Notes: generated by a model not told the origin, from the sequence alone. A DNA stretch of 22,258 nucleotides from an uncultured Blautia sp. (GCA_900552095.1 URYM01000003.1:1-22258); one strand, 5' to 3'; shown: positions 7,461 to 15,562, counted from the stretch's first letter. Numbers and translations: made by a program.

Positions 7461-9742
7461 CAATATTCAAAATCCTTTTCATAGAGAAGTACCCGGTTAT
7501 TCTCATCCATTTTCTTTCTCCGGGTAATCTTCTTTTTGGCTGCCCGCGCAATCGCCTTATCCACCATATCCTTCACCCCTGCCACTGTCACCGGCTGATC
7601 CTCATCCTGATTATCTCCGATCAGTGTATAGAGCGCCAGAACTGCCATGTCGTCAATCTTGTATCCCATCTCTTTAGAATATGTGCGGGCAAAGGTTACC
7701 AGCTCATCATTGGTAAACACCGGAATAGCGATGGTACTGGTGAATTTTCGTGCAAATTCCGGATGGTTGGCAAAAAGTTTCTGGAGACTCTTCTTTTCAT
7801 CCTCCGCGATCAGGATCATGCTGTCTGTGCGGAATTCCATAGCCTGGGAAAACTTTTCCACCGCCTCATCTGTCAGCTGCCCCGCCTTCTCGATCAGAAG
7901 GAAACCGCCTGACATATTTGCCACAATCTGTATGGGATCGCCGGCATTCACGTCCTCCGCATCCAGGCTGGCAAACTTGGCCGCCTTCATTCCCAGTTCC
8001 TTGCAGAGCGCTTTTACCAGCGCATCCGACAGACGGGTCTTTCCGGTACCCGGCCGTCCCATAATCGCAATATTTCCTCCGGCAGAAGTCTTATCTCCCG
8101 TATGGGTGTAAGCTCCATGCAGCGCATCCAGAATCTGTTCATCCATTCCGGGAACCTTAACGAAATAGGTAAACAGTTTTTTCTGCTCATCCGTCAGTTT
8201 TTCCGGACGCATCCTGTTCACGGACCGGTCTTCCTCTCCGGCCGGAAGAAGCGCTTCCAGTTCCCGCTCCTCCTGCTCTGCCCTCAGATCTCCTTTTCTC
8301 TCCTTCAGAGAAATCTCAACCGTATCGCCGGAAACAGTCTCCTTCTTCTCTTCCTGCTCTTCAGAAGCCACAGCACCCATTGTCTGAGAAATAATTGCAT
8401 TTTCCAGAATGACATCCTGATCCAGGATCTCTTCTTCCAGTTCTTTTACAGGCATCTCGGCCGTACTCTGATCAAGAACCGGATCGGCCTCTGCCTCCGG
8501 TGCACTCTCCTGCTCATTTCCGAAGCCTTCCCCTGCCAGTTCCATCGCCAGATGCTGCGTTGTCTCGCTTAAGATCGCGTCCAGGTCCAGATCCGGCTCT
8601 TTTTTCTCTTCTGCAAAATCCAGTTTTTCCGGTTCCAGATCCCGCACCTGGAAAGACTCCTCCGGCTTCCACTGGGATTCTGCTTCCGGTTCTTCCGCCG
8701 TCTCCTGAGGGCGGATCCTGGTCAGCACATCCTTGAAGCTCTCAGAAAAGCGCTGCCGCAAGTCTTCCGTATCCCGCAGATCCGTCTCCGGTGTTTCCCA
8801 TTCAGCATCCCGGGATACCGGTGTTTCCGGAATTTCTTCTGCCCTTTCAGAAGCAGGCACTGTTTCTGCTTCCGAAACAGTCTCTTCCGGTTCTTTCGCC
8901 AAAGCTGCAGCCGCCTCAGAAAGTCCCCGGCTTGCCACCGCCGCGCTGACCGCTGCTGCAAGACCTGCCGTCACTGCCGCTGCGGCAGCTTCCACCTGCT
9001 CTCCGGAATCCTGCTTCTCCGGCTCTTTTGCGGAAGCTGCTGCCTTCTCCGGCTCCTGGCTGGCCTCCGTTTTTACTGCTGCTGCCGCATCCATCTTCTC
9101 AATCAGACGGTTTGTGATCTCCGGTGCAGCCTCATTTCTCTTCTCATACTTTTCTTTCTGAGACGGAGTCAGGGGCTGATACTGCATTTTCAGCTCCATG
9201 GCTTTCATCACATACTTGCCCTCGCTGAACCACAGGATCAGGTCATCACATTCCTCAATACACTTGTCGATCATTCCGGCTCTGCTGTACAGCTTTGCCA
9301 GCTCATAAGCCCAGCGCTCTGTATATTCCCACTTCTTATACTTTTCCAGAATCTCGATCTGCTCTTCGATCGGAGCCCGTCTTGCCCTGTAAATCTTATA
9401 CTTCAGAATGTATTTGGAGTTATCATTGGACGCATTTTCAACATATTCAGTATAATATTCAACAGCCTCGTCGAATTCATGCATTTTCAGAGAGAGTTCC
9501 ACCAGGCGGTACAGGATCATCTTGCCAATCGGTGCTCTGTGATAAGCCAGAACCAGAATCTCCTTGCTTTCACGCAGCATTTTGTTCGCCTCATAGATAT
9601 CCGCCACCATACAGAGTGTACGGACACTCTTCACTCTCCTCCAGTCAATGGTCTCCACCACGCCGAGAGCCCCCTTATAGTCTCTGGCGTCTACCAGCTT
9701 ATTTATCTGGTCTAATTTAATTTGATACTCGGTCTTGTCCAA
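7460..9742 (-). CDS. Uncharacterised TPR / low-complexity / AAA+ protein
   Basis: 760 aa from TTG at 9742. Residues about 1-200 are helical and TPR-like (repeated A/L/Y pattern, e.g. FDEAVEYYTEYV, AYELAKLYSRAGMIDKCIEECDDLI). About 215-290 is Ala-rich; about 290-510 is very acidic (Glu-rich, PEE/EAE), probably disordered. The C-terminal 230 residues are an AAA+ module of CbxX/CfqX style: Walker A GRPGTGKT (562-569), an Arg-finger-like FARKF (around 665) and a helical lid. The Walker B strand reads FLLIEK (614-619), where relatives have hhhhDE; the codons are GAG and AAG (7891-7886), so the catalytic Glu position is Lys. No signal peptide. A GTG at 9751 is an alternative start, but GAGGTG at 9754-9749 lies 6 bases from the TTG and would be inside the longer version. 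Function unknown; ATP binding is likely, hydrolysis doubtful. Confidence 0.85.
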   Translation of the reverse strand: MDKTEYQIKLDQINKLVDARDYKGALGVVETIDWRRVKSVRTLCMVADIYEANKMLRESKEILVLAYHRAPIGKMILYRLVELSLKMHEFDEAVEYYTEYVENASNDNSKYILKYKIYRARRAPIEEQIEILEKYKKWEYTERWAYELAKLYSRAGMIDKCIEECDDLILWFSEGKYVMKAMELKMQYQPLTPSQKEKYEKRNEAAPEITNRLIEKMDAAAAVKTEASQEPEKAAASAKEPEKQDSGEQVEAAAAAVTAGLAAAVSAAVASRGLSEAAAALAKEPEETVSEAETVPASERAEEIPETPVSRDAEWETPETDLRDTEDLRQRFSESFKDVLTRIRPQETAEEPEAESQWKPEESFQVRDLEPEKLDFAEEKKEPDLDLDAILSETTQHLAMELAGEGFGNEQESAPEAEADPVLDQSTAEMPVKELEEEILDQDVILENAIISQTMGAVASEEQEEKKETVSGDTVEISLKERKGDLRAEQEERELEALLPAGEEDRSVNRMRPEKLTDEQKKLFTYFVKVPGMDEQILDALHGAYTHTGDKTSAGGNIAIMGRPGTGKTRLSDALVKALCKELGMKAAKFASLDAEDVNAGDPIQIVANMSGGFLLIEKAGQLTDEAVEKFSQAMEFRTDSMILIAEDEKKSLQKLFANHPEFARKFTSTIAIPVFTNDELVTFARTYSKEMGYKIDDMAVLALYTLIGDNQDEDQPVTVAGVKDMVDKAIARAAKKKITRRKKMDENNRVLLYEKDFEY

Positions 9743-9748
9743 TATACT

Positions 9749-9755
9749 CACCTCT
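9749..9755 (-). promoter_or_regulatory. Ribosome-binding site that decides the TPR-AAA+ start
   Basis: AGAGGTG on the minus strand, 6 bases before TTG at 9742. The GTG within this motif (9751) is the outer start, but it would have its nearest ribosome site (AGGA) about 13 bases away. Confidence 0.55.
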
Positions 9756-9806
9756 GATTTTATATCCTGCTTTTACGCTGATTTTGACACACTTATAATC
9801 ATATCA

Positions 9807-9835
9807 AGTTTACCATACCCTACATGTGTTGTCAA
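9807..9835 (-). promoter_or_regulatory. Sigma-A promoter for TPR-AAA+ / rsmA
   Basis: Minus strand: perfect -35 TTGACA (9835-9830), 17-base spacer, -10 TAAACT (9812-9807) preceded by TGG, an extended -10. Start near 9800, leader about 55 bases. Confidence 0.65.
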
Positions 9836-9849
9836 AACAAAACAGAAGA

Positions 9850-9897
9850 AAACCCCGCGGCAGGCCCTGCAGAAACTTAAGAAAGACTGCGGGATTT
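9850..9897 (-). terminator. Terminator after crr
   Basis: Minus strand: AAATCCCGC pairs with GCGGGGTTT (one G-U), enclosing a 30-base loop that can fold further (GCAG / CTGC), followed by a T-rich stretch (TTTTCTTCTGTTTT). It lies about 40 bases past the crr stop and just upstream of the next promoter. Confidence 0.55.
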
Positions 9898-9938
9898 GGG
9901 AAACTTCCGCAGCCTTTCTTCCTGTCATTTCCAGACCT

Positions 9939-10424
9939 TTACTTTTCGTAATCCACAACCACAGTCTCTCCCGGTACCGCCTGTCCCGGATGGGGGGTCA
10001 GGGATTTTATATCATCCATGTTGGTGATGATCACAGGAGTCACACAGCTGTAACCCTTTCCAGTGATAAAATCCATGTCAAACTCCATCAGAAGGTCTCC
10101 CTTCTTTACAGAAGCTCCGGCTTCCACCTTCGGAGTGTAGCCCTCTCCATTTAAAGCTACCGTGTCCATTCCGATATGGATCAGCAGCTCCAGGCCATCC
10201 GCTGTATTAATTCCGATCGCATGTCTGGTATCTGCAATCATGGAAACGGTTCCGTCTGCCGGGCTGTATACCTTGCCTTCCGCCGGTTTGATCGCAATTC
10301 CATCTCCCAGAACCTTCTGTGAGAACATGGGATCTTCGATATTCTCCAGCAGAACAGCCTCCCCTTTAATCGGTGCGTACAGCTTTGTCTCTTTTGCTTT
10401 TTTTCCAAATAATCCCTTAAACAT
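9939..10424 (-). CDS. crr: PTS EIIA component, glucose family (Crr-like, stand-alone)
   Basis: 161 aa, a single EIIA-Glc domain. His83 in LLIHIGMDTV is the phosphorylated residue and His68 (TRHAIGI) its partner; the 15-residue spacing equals that of E. coli Crr (His75/His90). It takes phosphate from HPr and passes it to EIIB domains. The nagE-like transporter upstream carries IIC and IIB but no IIA, so this protein most likely completes it and may serve others. ATG at 10424 has AGGA 7 bases upstream; a GTG at 10445 would include that ribosome site and was rejected. A possible own promoter overlaps the end of cutC. Confidence 0.93.
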   Translation of the reverse strand: MFKGLFGKKAKETKLYAPIKGEAVLLENIEDPMFSQKVLGDGIAIKPAEGKVYSPADGTVSMIADTRHAIGINTADGLELLIHIGMDTVALNGEGYTPKVEAGASVKKGDLLMEFDMDFITGKGYSCVTPVIITNMDDIKSLTPHPGQAVPGETVVVDYEK

Positions 10425-10454
10425 AATTCTGTCCTCTCTTTCCACTTTTTCTAT

Positions 10455-10483
10455 ATAGTATCACCTAAAAAAACTTTAGGCAA
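10455..10483 (-). promoter_or_regulatory. Possible internal promoter for crr
   Basis: Minus strand: TTGCCT (10483-10478), 17-base spacer, TACTAT (10460-10455) preceded by TGA (extended -10 form). It overlaps the cutC stop codon and would allow crr expression independent of nagE-cutC. Confidence 0.4.
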
Positions 10484-11225
10484 GAGCGCCGTCCAGGATT
10501 TTCCGCGCCCGGCGGATCTGCTCCTCATCTGTGAGAATAATCTTATACTCATCCATCTGGGCGCTTCCCATGGAAACCTGGGGCTGGCGGTAGCGCATCC
10601 TTCCCTCTGTCACTTTTTTCCCTGTCATATGAAAGGCTTTTGCCTTCGTCTGTTCTATCAGGAGCGGCAGATTCTCTGGCGATACACCCGCCCCCGGCAT
10701 AATCGTAATTCTGTTATCTGCCAGTTCTACCAGAAGTTCCAGAAGATCTGCACCCTCAGCGGCAGAATTTCTCTGTCCGGAAGTCAGGATCGTTCGGATC
10801 CCCAGCGCCACCGCCTCCTCCAGAGCTTCCTGCGGCGCAATGCACATATCAAAAGCCCGATGCAGCGTCACAGACATCCCTTCCGCCTCTTTCACAAGTT
10901 TCCGCATCCGCTCCACGTCCAGTTCTCCCTCCGGCATGAGGATTCCGATCACCACACCGTCGGCGCCCAGTTCCCGGAACATCTTTACTTCTTCCCGGAT
11001 GATCTCAAATTCCTCGTCAGAATAACAGAAATCCCCCACCCTGGGACGCAGCAGTACATGAAGTTTCAGATCGCCGCAGGTTTCCTTTATGCGACGGAAC
11101 AGACAGGGAGACGGGCTTAATCCCCCCATGGGAAGCCCGCTGCAGATTTCCAGCCGGTCGGCTCCTCCGGCCTTCGCCGCAAGGGCGGATTCCACAGAGT
11201 CCACACAACATTCCAATAAAATCAT
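10476..11225 (-). CDS. cutC: CutC-family TIM-barrel protein
   Basis: 249 aa, complete CutC domain: start ILLECCVDS, then GGADRLEICSGL, LHVLLRPRVGDF, VTLHRAFDM, ILTSGQ and MPGAGV, all in family order. CutC was named for copper homeostasis in E. coli, but its biochemical activity is unclear. Here it sits between a PTS permease and its EIIA, with no copper pump, chaperone or copper regulator in view, which suggests a role linked to sugar metabolism (inference). ATG at 11225 has AAGGAG 8 bases upstream. It is 73 bases after nagE, with a strong hairpin between. Confidence 0.92.
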   Translation of the reverse strand: MILLECCVDSVESALAAKAGGADRLEICSGLPMGGLSPSPCLFRRIKETCGDLKLHVLLRPRVGDFCYSDEEFEIIREEVKMFRELGADGVVIGILMPEGELDVERMRKLVKEAEGMSVTLHRAFDMCIAPQEALEEAVALGIRTILTSGQRNSAAEGADLLELLVELADNRITIMPGAGVSPENLPLLIEQTKAKAFHMTGKKVTEGRMRYRQPQVSMGSAQMDEYKIILTDEEQIRRARKILDGALA

Positions 11226-11253
11226 ACTTTTTACTCCTTACTGATAAAACGTT

Positions 11254-11285
11254 TGAAGGGAGGGTGCTCACACACCCTCCCTTCA
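11254..11285 (-). terminator. Strong intercistronic hairpin between nagE and cutC
   Basis: Perfect 13-bp stem (TGAAGGGAGGGTG / CACCCTCCCTTCA) with a 6-base loop, 13 bases after the nagE stop. On the minus strand it is followed by AAACGTTTTATC rather than a direct U tract. It may be a leaky terminator or an mRNA-stabilising 3' structure that makes nagE mRNA more abundant than cutC-crr mRNA. Confidence 0.6.
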
Positions 11286-11298
11286 TCCATGATATGTA

Positions 11299-12768
11299 TT
11301 ATTTACATAATTTTTTGAATTCATCCGCTACGAACTGAACTTTTGTACCGATTACAACCTGTACATTGTTCTTGCCCGGACGGATCACACCTGCAACACC
11401 TGCAGATTTGATCTTCTTCTCATTTACGAGAGTGGGATCCTTGATCTCCAGACGAAGTCTGGTGATGCAGTTATCGATGGAGGTTACGTTGGCTGCTCCT
11501 CCTACGCCTTCCAGTACAGTCTTTGCAACTGCGGTAAAGTCGTTGTTAGCCAGAACAACTTTTGCTTCTTCTTCTGCGTCGTCATCCTCGCGTCCCGGAG
11601 TTTTCAGGTTAAACTTCACGATAGCGAAACGGAATACAGCGTAGAATACTACAAATGCTGCGATACCCAGCGGGATGATCGTCCAGGTCTTTGCTGCTGC
11701 CGGCAGAGATGCGGAGAACAGAAGGTCTGTTGCACCTGCAGAGAAAGAGAATCCTGCACGGAATCCTACAACCAGGGTAATTACTGTAAAGATCGCATAC
11801 AGCAGAGCGTATACTACGTACAGACCCGGAGCCAGGAACATGAATGCAAACTCGAAGGGTTCGGTAACACCGCAGACAAATGCTGCAACAGCTGCGGAAC
11901 CTACCAGACCGATTGCAATTTTCTTCTTGTTAGACTTAGCGGAACGGATCATAGCCAGCGCTGCACCGGGGATACCGAACATCATACAGGGGAAGAATCC
12001 GGACATGTACATACCAAGATCCCAGCCTACCTGTGCGGAGGTCTCACCACCCCAGAAGTGGGTGATGTCTCCAAGCCCGATGGTATCGAACCAGAATACG
12101 TTGTTCAGTGCGTGATGCAGACCGGTGGGGATCAGCAGTCGGTTCAGGAATGCGTAGATACCAGCACCGATATTTCCCATACCAGCGATTGCGTTACCGA
12201 TAGATACCAGACCACCGAATACCAGAGGCCATACAAACAGCAGAACTGCGGAAGCCAGGATAGAAACAACACCTGCAACGATCGCTACGCAGCGTTTGCC
12301 GCTGAAGAAAGACAGGAAATCCGGCAGTTTTGTGTTTTTAAACTTATTGTAGCAGGAAGAACCGATCACACCGGCGATGATACCGATGAAGGGGTTTGCA
12401 ACCTTTGCGAAAGCCAGCATAGCTGTCTCATCAGCTGCCAGACCCGGTCTTAAAACAGTAACAACACCCTGGCTTAACAGAGTAGTCATCATCAGCCAGG
12501 AAGCCAGTGCAGCAAGACCTGCTGTACCGTCTTTGTCATCTGCCATACCAACACCAACACCAATTGCAAACAGGATTGCCATGTTGTCGATCAGAGCACC
12601 GCCTGCCTTAACCAGGAACAGACCGATAGCCGGAACAACACCGGCAATTTCTCCACCCTGCATGGTTTCCGGACATAACAGATATCCGATACCCATCAGA
12701 ATACCGCAGATGGGCAGACATGCTACGGGGAGCATTAAGGCTTTACCTAATTTCTGAAGCCATTTCAT
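11299..12768 (-). CDS. nagE: PTS permease EIICB, N-acetylglucosamine/glucose family (NagE/NagP-like)
   Basis: 489 aa. The N-terminal 385 residues or so form the multi-helix IIC channel. LPDFLSFFSGKR, RLLIPTGLHHALN, MSGFFPCMMFGIPGAALAM, GVTEPFEF and GFSFSAG resemble E. coli NagE more than PtsG, which has GLHHIWN at the sugar site. A short acidic linker joins a IIB domain with Cys434 (NCITRLRLEI) as phosphorylation site. There is no IIA domain. It imports and phosphorylates GlcNAc or glucose; the substrate is inferred from motif likeness only. AAGGAGG is 9 bases before ATG. Codon choice differs from the neighbours: glycine is mostly GGT and valine GTT, as in highly expressed genes. Confidence 0.9.
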   Translation of the reverse strand: MKWLQKLGKALMLPVACLPICGILMGIGYLLCPETMQGGEIAGVVPAIGLFLVKAGGALIDNMAILFAIGVGVGMADDKDGTAGLAALASWLMMTTLLSQGVVTVLRPGLAADETAMLAFAKVANPFIGIIAGVIGSSCYNKFKNTKLPDFLSFFSGKRCVAIVAGVVSILASAVLLFVWPLVFGGLVSIGNAIAGMGNIGAGIYAFLNRLLIPTGLHHALNNVFWFDTIGLGDITHFWGGETSAQVGWDLGMYMSGFFPCMMFGIPGAALAMIRSAKSNKKKIAIGLVGSAAVAAFVCGVTEPFEFAFMFLAPGLYVVYALLYAIFTVITLVVGFRAGFSFSAGATDLLFSASLPAAAKTWTIIPLGIAAFVVFYAVFRFAIVKFNLKTPGREDDDAEEEAKVVLANNDFTAVAKTVLEGVGGAANVTSIDNCITRLRLEIKDPTLVNEKKIKSAGVAGVIRPGKNNVQVVIGTKVQFVADEFKKLCK

Positions 12769-12800
12769 AATTAAAACCCTCCTTCATTAAAATTTGTTCT

Positions 12801-12824
12801 TGTGGTTTGTGCATTCTCACCACA
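12801..12824 (-). promoter_or_regulatory. Inverted repeat in the nagE leader
   Basis: TGTGGT and ACCACA separated by 12 bases, inside the 5' untranslated RNA between the promoter and the ribosome site. It could be an operator or a small leader hairpin; it is too short for a typical antiterminator target plus terminator pair. Confidence 0.3.
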
Positions 12825-12843
12825 GTTTTAATTATTTAGGCTC

Positions 12844-12872
12844 ATTATAGTGGCTTCAGTTTTAAAAGTCCA
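12844..12872 (-). promoter_or_regulatory. Sigma-A promoter of nagE
   Basis: Minus strand: TGGACT (12872-12867), 17-base spacer, perfect TATAAT (12849-12844). Start near 12837, leader about 69 bases. No -24/-12 sigma-54 element was seen in the gap. Confidence 0.65.
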
Positions 12873-12916
12873 TTGAAAATTTTATGATTAGTTTATAATT
12901 TTTTTAGATTTTTAAT

Positions 12917-12933
12917 GTTTTCTACAGTTTTCT
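12917..12933. repeat. Tandem heptamers upstream of the nagE promoter
   Basis: GTTTTCT occurs twice with a 10-base period (12917-12923 and 12927-12933), 45-66 bases upstream of the -35 element and just after the regulator's stop codon. One-helical-turn spacing fits an activator site; the region is T-rich, so this is tentative. Confidence 0.3.
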
Positions 12934-12934
12934 T

Positions 12935-15562
12935 TCAGCACTGACGGATAATCTGAATGATATTTGCCACCTCATCATCACTGACCGTAATATAAAACTC
13001 TGCCTCCACAGAAGCTAAAATATCCTTCAGATTATTGTACAGCCGCTTATTCTTTGAGATAATGTAAGAGGACTGTCTGTTCACCGGCGCTTCCGCTTGA
13101 TTCTGAGTCCGGTAAATCATACAGGCAATATGCATAAAAAGCCCGATCTCCTGATTGGAGGAGAGGCCGTGCGCCGCTTTCTTGATCCTGGCGATCACAG
13201 ACGGCAGCACTTCTTTCAGAAGCAGAATATCAAATCCCTCCAGCTGTTCCTGAAGATAAGCATAGATTGCATTGTAATTGACCGAAGCCACCGTCTCCAG
13301 AGAAAGCAGGATCCCCAGCTTGTCCGCCGGCGTGTCAAACAGTGTGGAAATGGGAATATAGGGAATTCCATAGAGTTCCGGATCATAAGCTCCCACCACA
13401 CAGACTATTTTCTGGTTTTTCTGAATCTGATTTACCTTCTTCAGCAGATATTCCCGATCTGAGATGGCCAGCGGTACAATATCCGTATTTTCCAGACAGA
13501 TATTCTGCTCTATGTAGTTTTTCATCTGCACTGCCGCCCCCTCGCCGGTCATGCACAGTGTGATGATCACCTGAGGATTTTTCTGCTTTCTGGATGACTG
13601 TGCCAGTTCTGAGTAAACCTGCTGGTAGGAGTCCATCACGTCATGGTACACTTCATCCAGCGTATCGTGAGTGCTGGCTTTCCGCGAAGCATCCAGGGCG
13701 ATGAGCGTTGCCGGAACACAGACGCTTTTAATCTCCACCCCCGTCTCCCGTTCGATCATCTCAGCCATAGTCTGCAGGGAACCCATATCATACAGCATCA
13801 GGATGCCCTTCCCCTGATTGATCTCAAGAATCGTCTCCTTCAGTTCTTCATATACCAGCTGCATATCCTTCTCAAGTTCCAGATCAAAGGCATAAATATT
13901 GTCATCCTGCACCAGGGCATCCGCCACCTCCACAATACTGGAAGCCGTACTGTTTCCGTGCATGGCCACCAGGACAACCGGTTTATTCTCCACCGTGATC
14001 CCGCCCTGATCCTGACAGATGAACATCGTGAGAAAGACCACTTCATCCACAGGCAGATGAAGGCTGAACTCCTCTTCCACTTCCCCGGCAAACTTGGAAC
14101 AGAAAATGTATTCATTATTATAATCCTTCACCACCCGGGCAATCTGTTCATTTGAAATCTTCTGCGATTTCATCTGCCGCTCCAGCATGGAAGACAGATG
14201 CAGGCAGACCGCATAGAAGACTGCATCCGTATAAACTCTTTCAAATCGCAGAGAAGCCTCCTTCAGAAATCGATCCACCGCGCTTATAATCCGGGAATCC
14301 ACAATTTTGGAGAGAGCCTCCTTGTCAATCCCCTTCTTCACCATACTCTGATTAATCTTATAAAAGCCATGTTCCAGATCCGCATGGAGAATCGCAGAGA
14401 TATCCTCCTCTTCCACCCCGTGTTCCTTTAATTCCTCCACCTTCCGGTCAATCATCCCATACAGAGTGTCCCGGGCATTTTTCTCCGTATTTTCCGGCTC
14501 CTCAAAGGCGTCCGTCGTCCGGTCTCCGAAAATGTAAAGATAATTATCCGGAATGATATTTTCTATCTGCGTCCGGTATTTTCTGTAGGAAAGAAGTCCT
14601 TTTCTCACATAATTGGGAAAATCATGGATACATACTTCAATCTCCTCCAGATCCTCATTGAAATTACGGGCATAACCGTTTGCGCATCCCAGCTTAATAT
14701 CTTTTTTCAGCTGTTTTACATTAAACTGACAGGGATAAAGCAGAAGGGAGCGGAGAAGTTCCGCATTGATCCGGATCTTCCGCTTCATCCGCATAGCCTC
14801 TTTCTGAAAGAAGCACTCTACCATCTCGAAGCGCTCTTCCATCGTCCGCTTGGAAAGCGGCGGAACATCCACCACAATGGAAAATTTGGAGGAATACAGG
14901 TTCAGCTGAGAAGCCGTGACCGAATCATCCACCGAATAAATCAGGATGATATCATTGTCATTCAGCTGCCTCAGTTCCACCTGTCGGAGCAGATCATTCT
15001 GGATATCATGTCCCAGACAGTTCAGGTGATCTACAAAGAGAACACCGTTTTTCGCCCTGCCAAAAGCCCCGCTTCCATCCTCCTTAAAGAAAATATCACC
15101 GATCTTTCCGGGATCTTCCTCTTCCAGATAACGGCAGTTAATCTTTACAAAAGGTGCTTCCCCGTCCAGGATCCCTTTCTCCCTGGCATATTCATAAACC
15201 AGAGAGGCCAGAAGACTTTTTCCGGATCCGTCCGGACCGGTGATCAGCACCGGAAGAGACCCCCCTGGATACAGAAGGGCCGCCTTGATCAGCTGGATCA
15301 CCTGTTTTAAGCTGGACTGATATCCGATCAGTTTCCGGAAACAGGACTCTTCCTCTTTTTTTATCAGGGAATAATAGACCGGACGGCCTCCGGACTTCTC
15401 AATCCGCTGCTCCTTCACCAGTTCATTTAAAAGTTTACTTAAATTAGAACGCTGCATCTGCAGAGCTTCTGAAAGTTCCTGGGTAGTAAACAGACTGTCC
15501 CCCGGGTGCCTTTTCGTCTCCTCCTGCATATATTCCAAAACAATGTCTTTACTTAATTTCAT
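12935..15562 (-). CDS. LevR-like PRD transcriptional regulator with degenerate AAA+ domain
   Basis: 875 aa in LevR order. A winged helix-turn-helix (about 1-65; TTQELSEALQMQRSNLSKLL) is followed by an AAA+ domain (about 75-320), then PRD1 (about 360-470, with His in LHADLEHGF and in CLHLSS). Next come an EIIA-Man-like domain (VVLVAMHGNSTASS, phospho-His), an EIIB-Gat-like domain and a C-terminal PRD2 (LFMHIACMIYR). Such proteins sense sugar through PTS phosphorylation. Walker A GPDGSGKS (109-116) is intact, but Walker B is VLFVDHL with His179 where Glu is expected. The GAFTGA loop that contacts sigma-54 is missing: the segment reads KEDGSGAFGRAKNG (160-173). It therefore may not be a sigma-54 activator. 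Neighbouring PTS operons are the likely targets; which one is not shown. Confidence 0.85.
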   Translation of the reverse strand: MKLSKDIVLEYMQEETKRHPGDSLFTTQELSEALQMQRSNLSKLLNELVKEQRIEKSGGRPVYYSLIKKEEESCFRKLIGYQSSLKQVIQLIKAALLYPGGSLPVLITGPDGSGKSLLASLVYEYAREKGILDGEAPFVKINCRYLEEEDPGKIGDIFFKEDGSGAFGRAKNGVLFVDHLNCLGHDIQNDLLRQVELRQLNDNDIILIYSVDDSVTASQLNLYSSKFSIVVDVPPLSKRTMEERFEMVECFFQKEAMRMKRKIRINAELLRSLLLYPCQFNVKQLKKDIKLGCANGYARNFNEDLEEIEVCIHDFPNYVRKGLLSYRKYRTQIENIIPDNYLYIFGDRTTDAFEEPENTEKNARDTLYGMIDRKVEELKEHGVEEEDISAILHADLEHGFYKINQSMVKKGIDKEALSKIVDSRIISAVDRFLKEASLRFERVYTDAVFYAVCLHLSSMLERQMKSQKISNEQIARVVKDYNNEYIFCSKFAGEVEEEFSLHLPVDEVVFLTMFICQDQGGITVENKPVVLVAMHGNSTASSIVEVADALVQDDNIYAFDLELEKDMQLVYEELKETILEINQGKGILMLYDMGSLQTMAEMIERETGVEIKSVCVPATLIALDASRKASTHDTLDEVYHDVMDSYQQVYSELAQSSRKQKNPQVIITLCMTGEGAAVQMKNYIEQNICLENTDIVPLAISDREYLLKKVNQIQKNQKIVCVVGAYDPELYGIPYIPISTLFDTPADKLGILLSLETVASVNYNAIYAYLQEQLEGFDILLLKEVLPSVIARIKKAAHGLSSNQEIGLFMHIACMIYRTQNQAEAPVNRQSSYIISKNKRLYNNLKDILASVEAEFYITVSDDEVANIIQIIRQC

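Noticed and set aside
8590..9160. Possible frameshift or assembly error in the Ala/Glu-rich part of the TPR-AAA+ gene
   Set aside because: The frame stays open through the region and the composition is consistent with a natural disordered linker.
14624..15310. 228-codon frame antisense to the LevR-like regulator
   Set aside because: It is the complement of the AAA+ domain coding region and has no motifs of its own.
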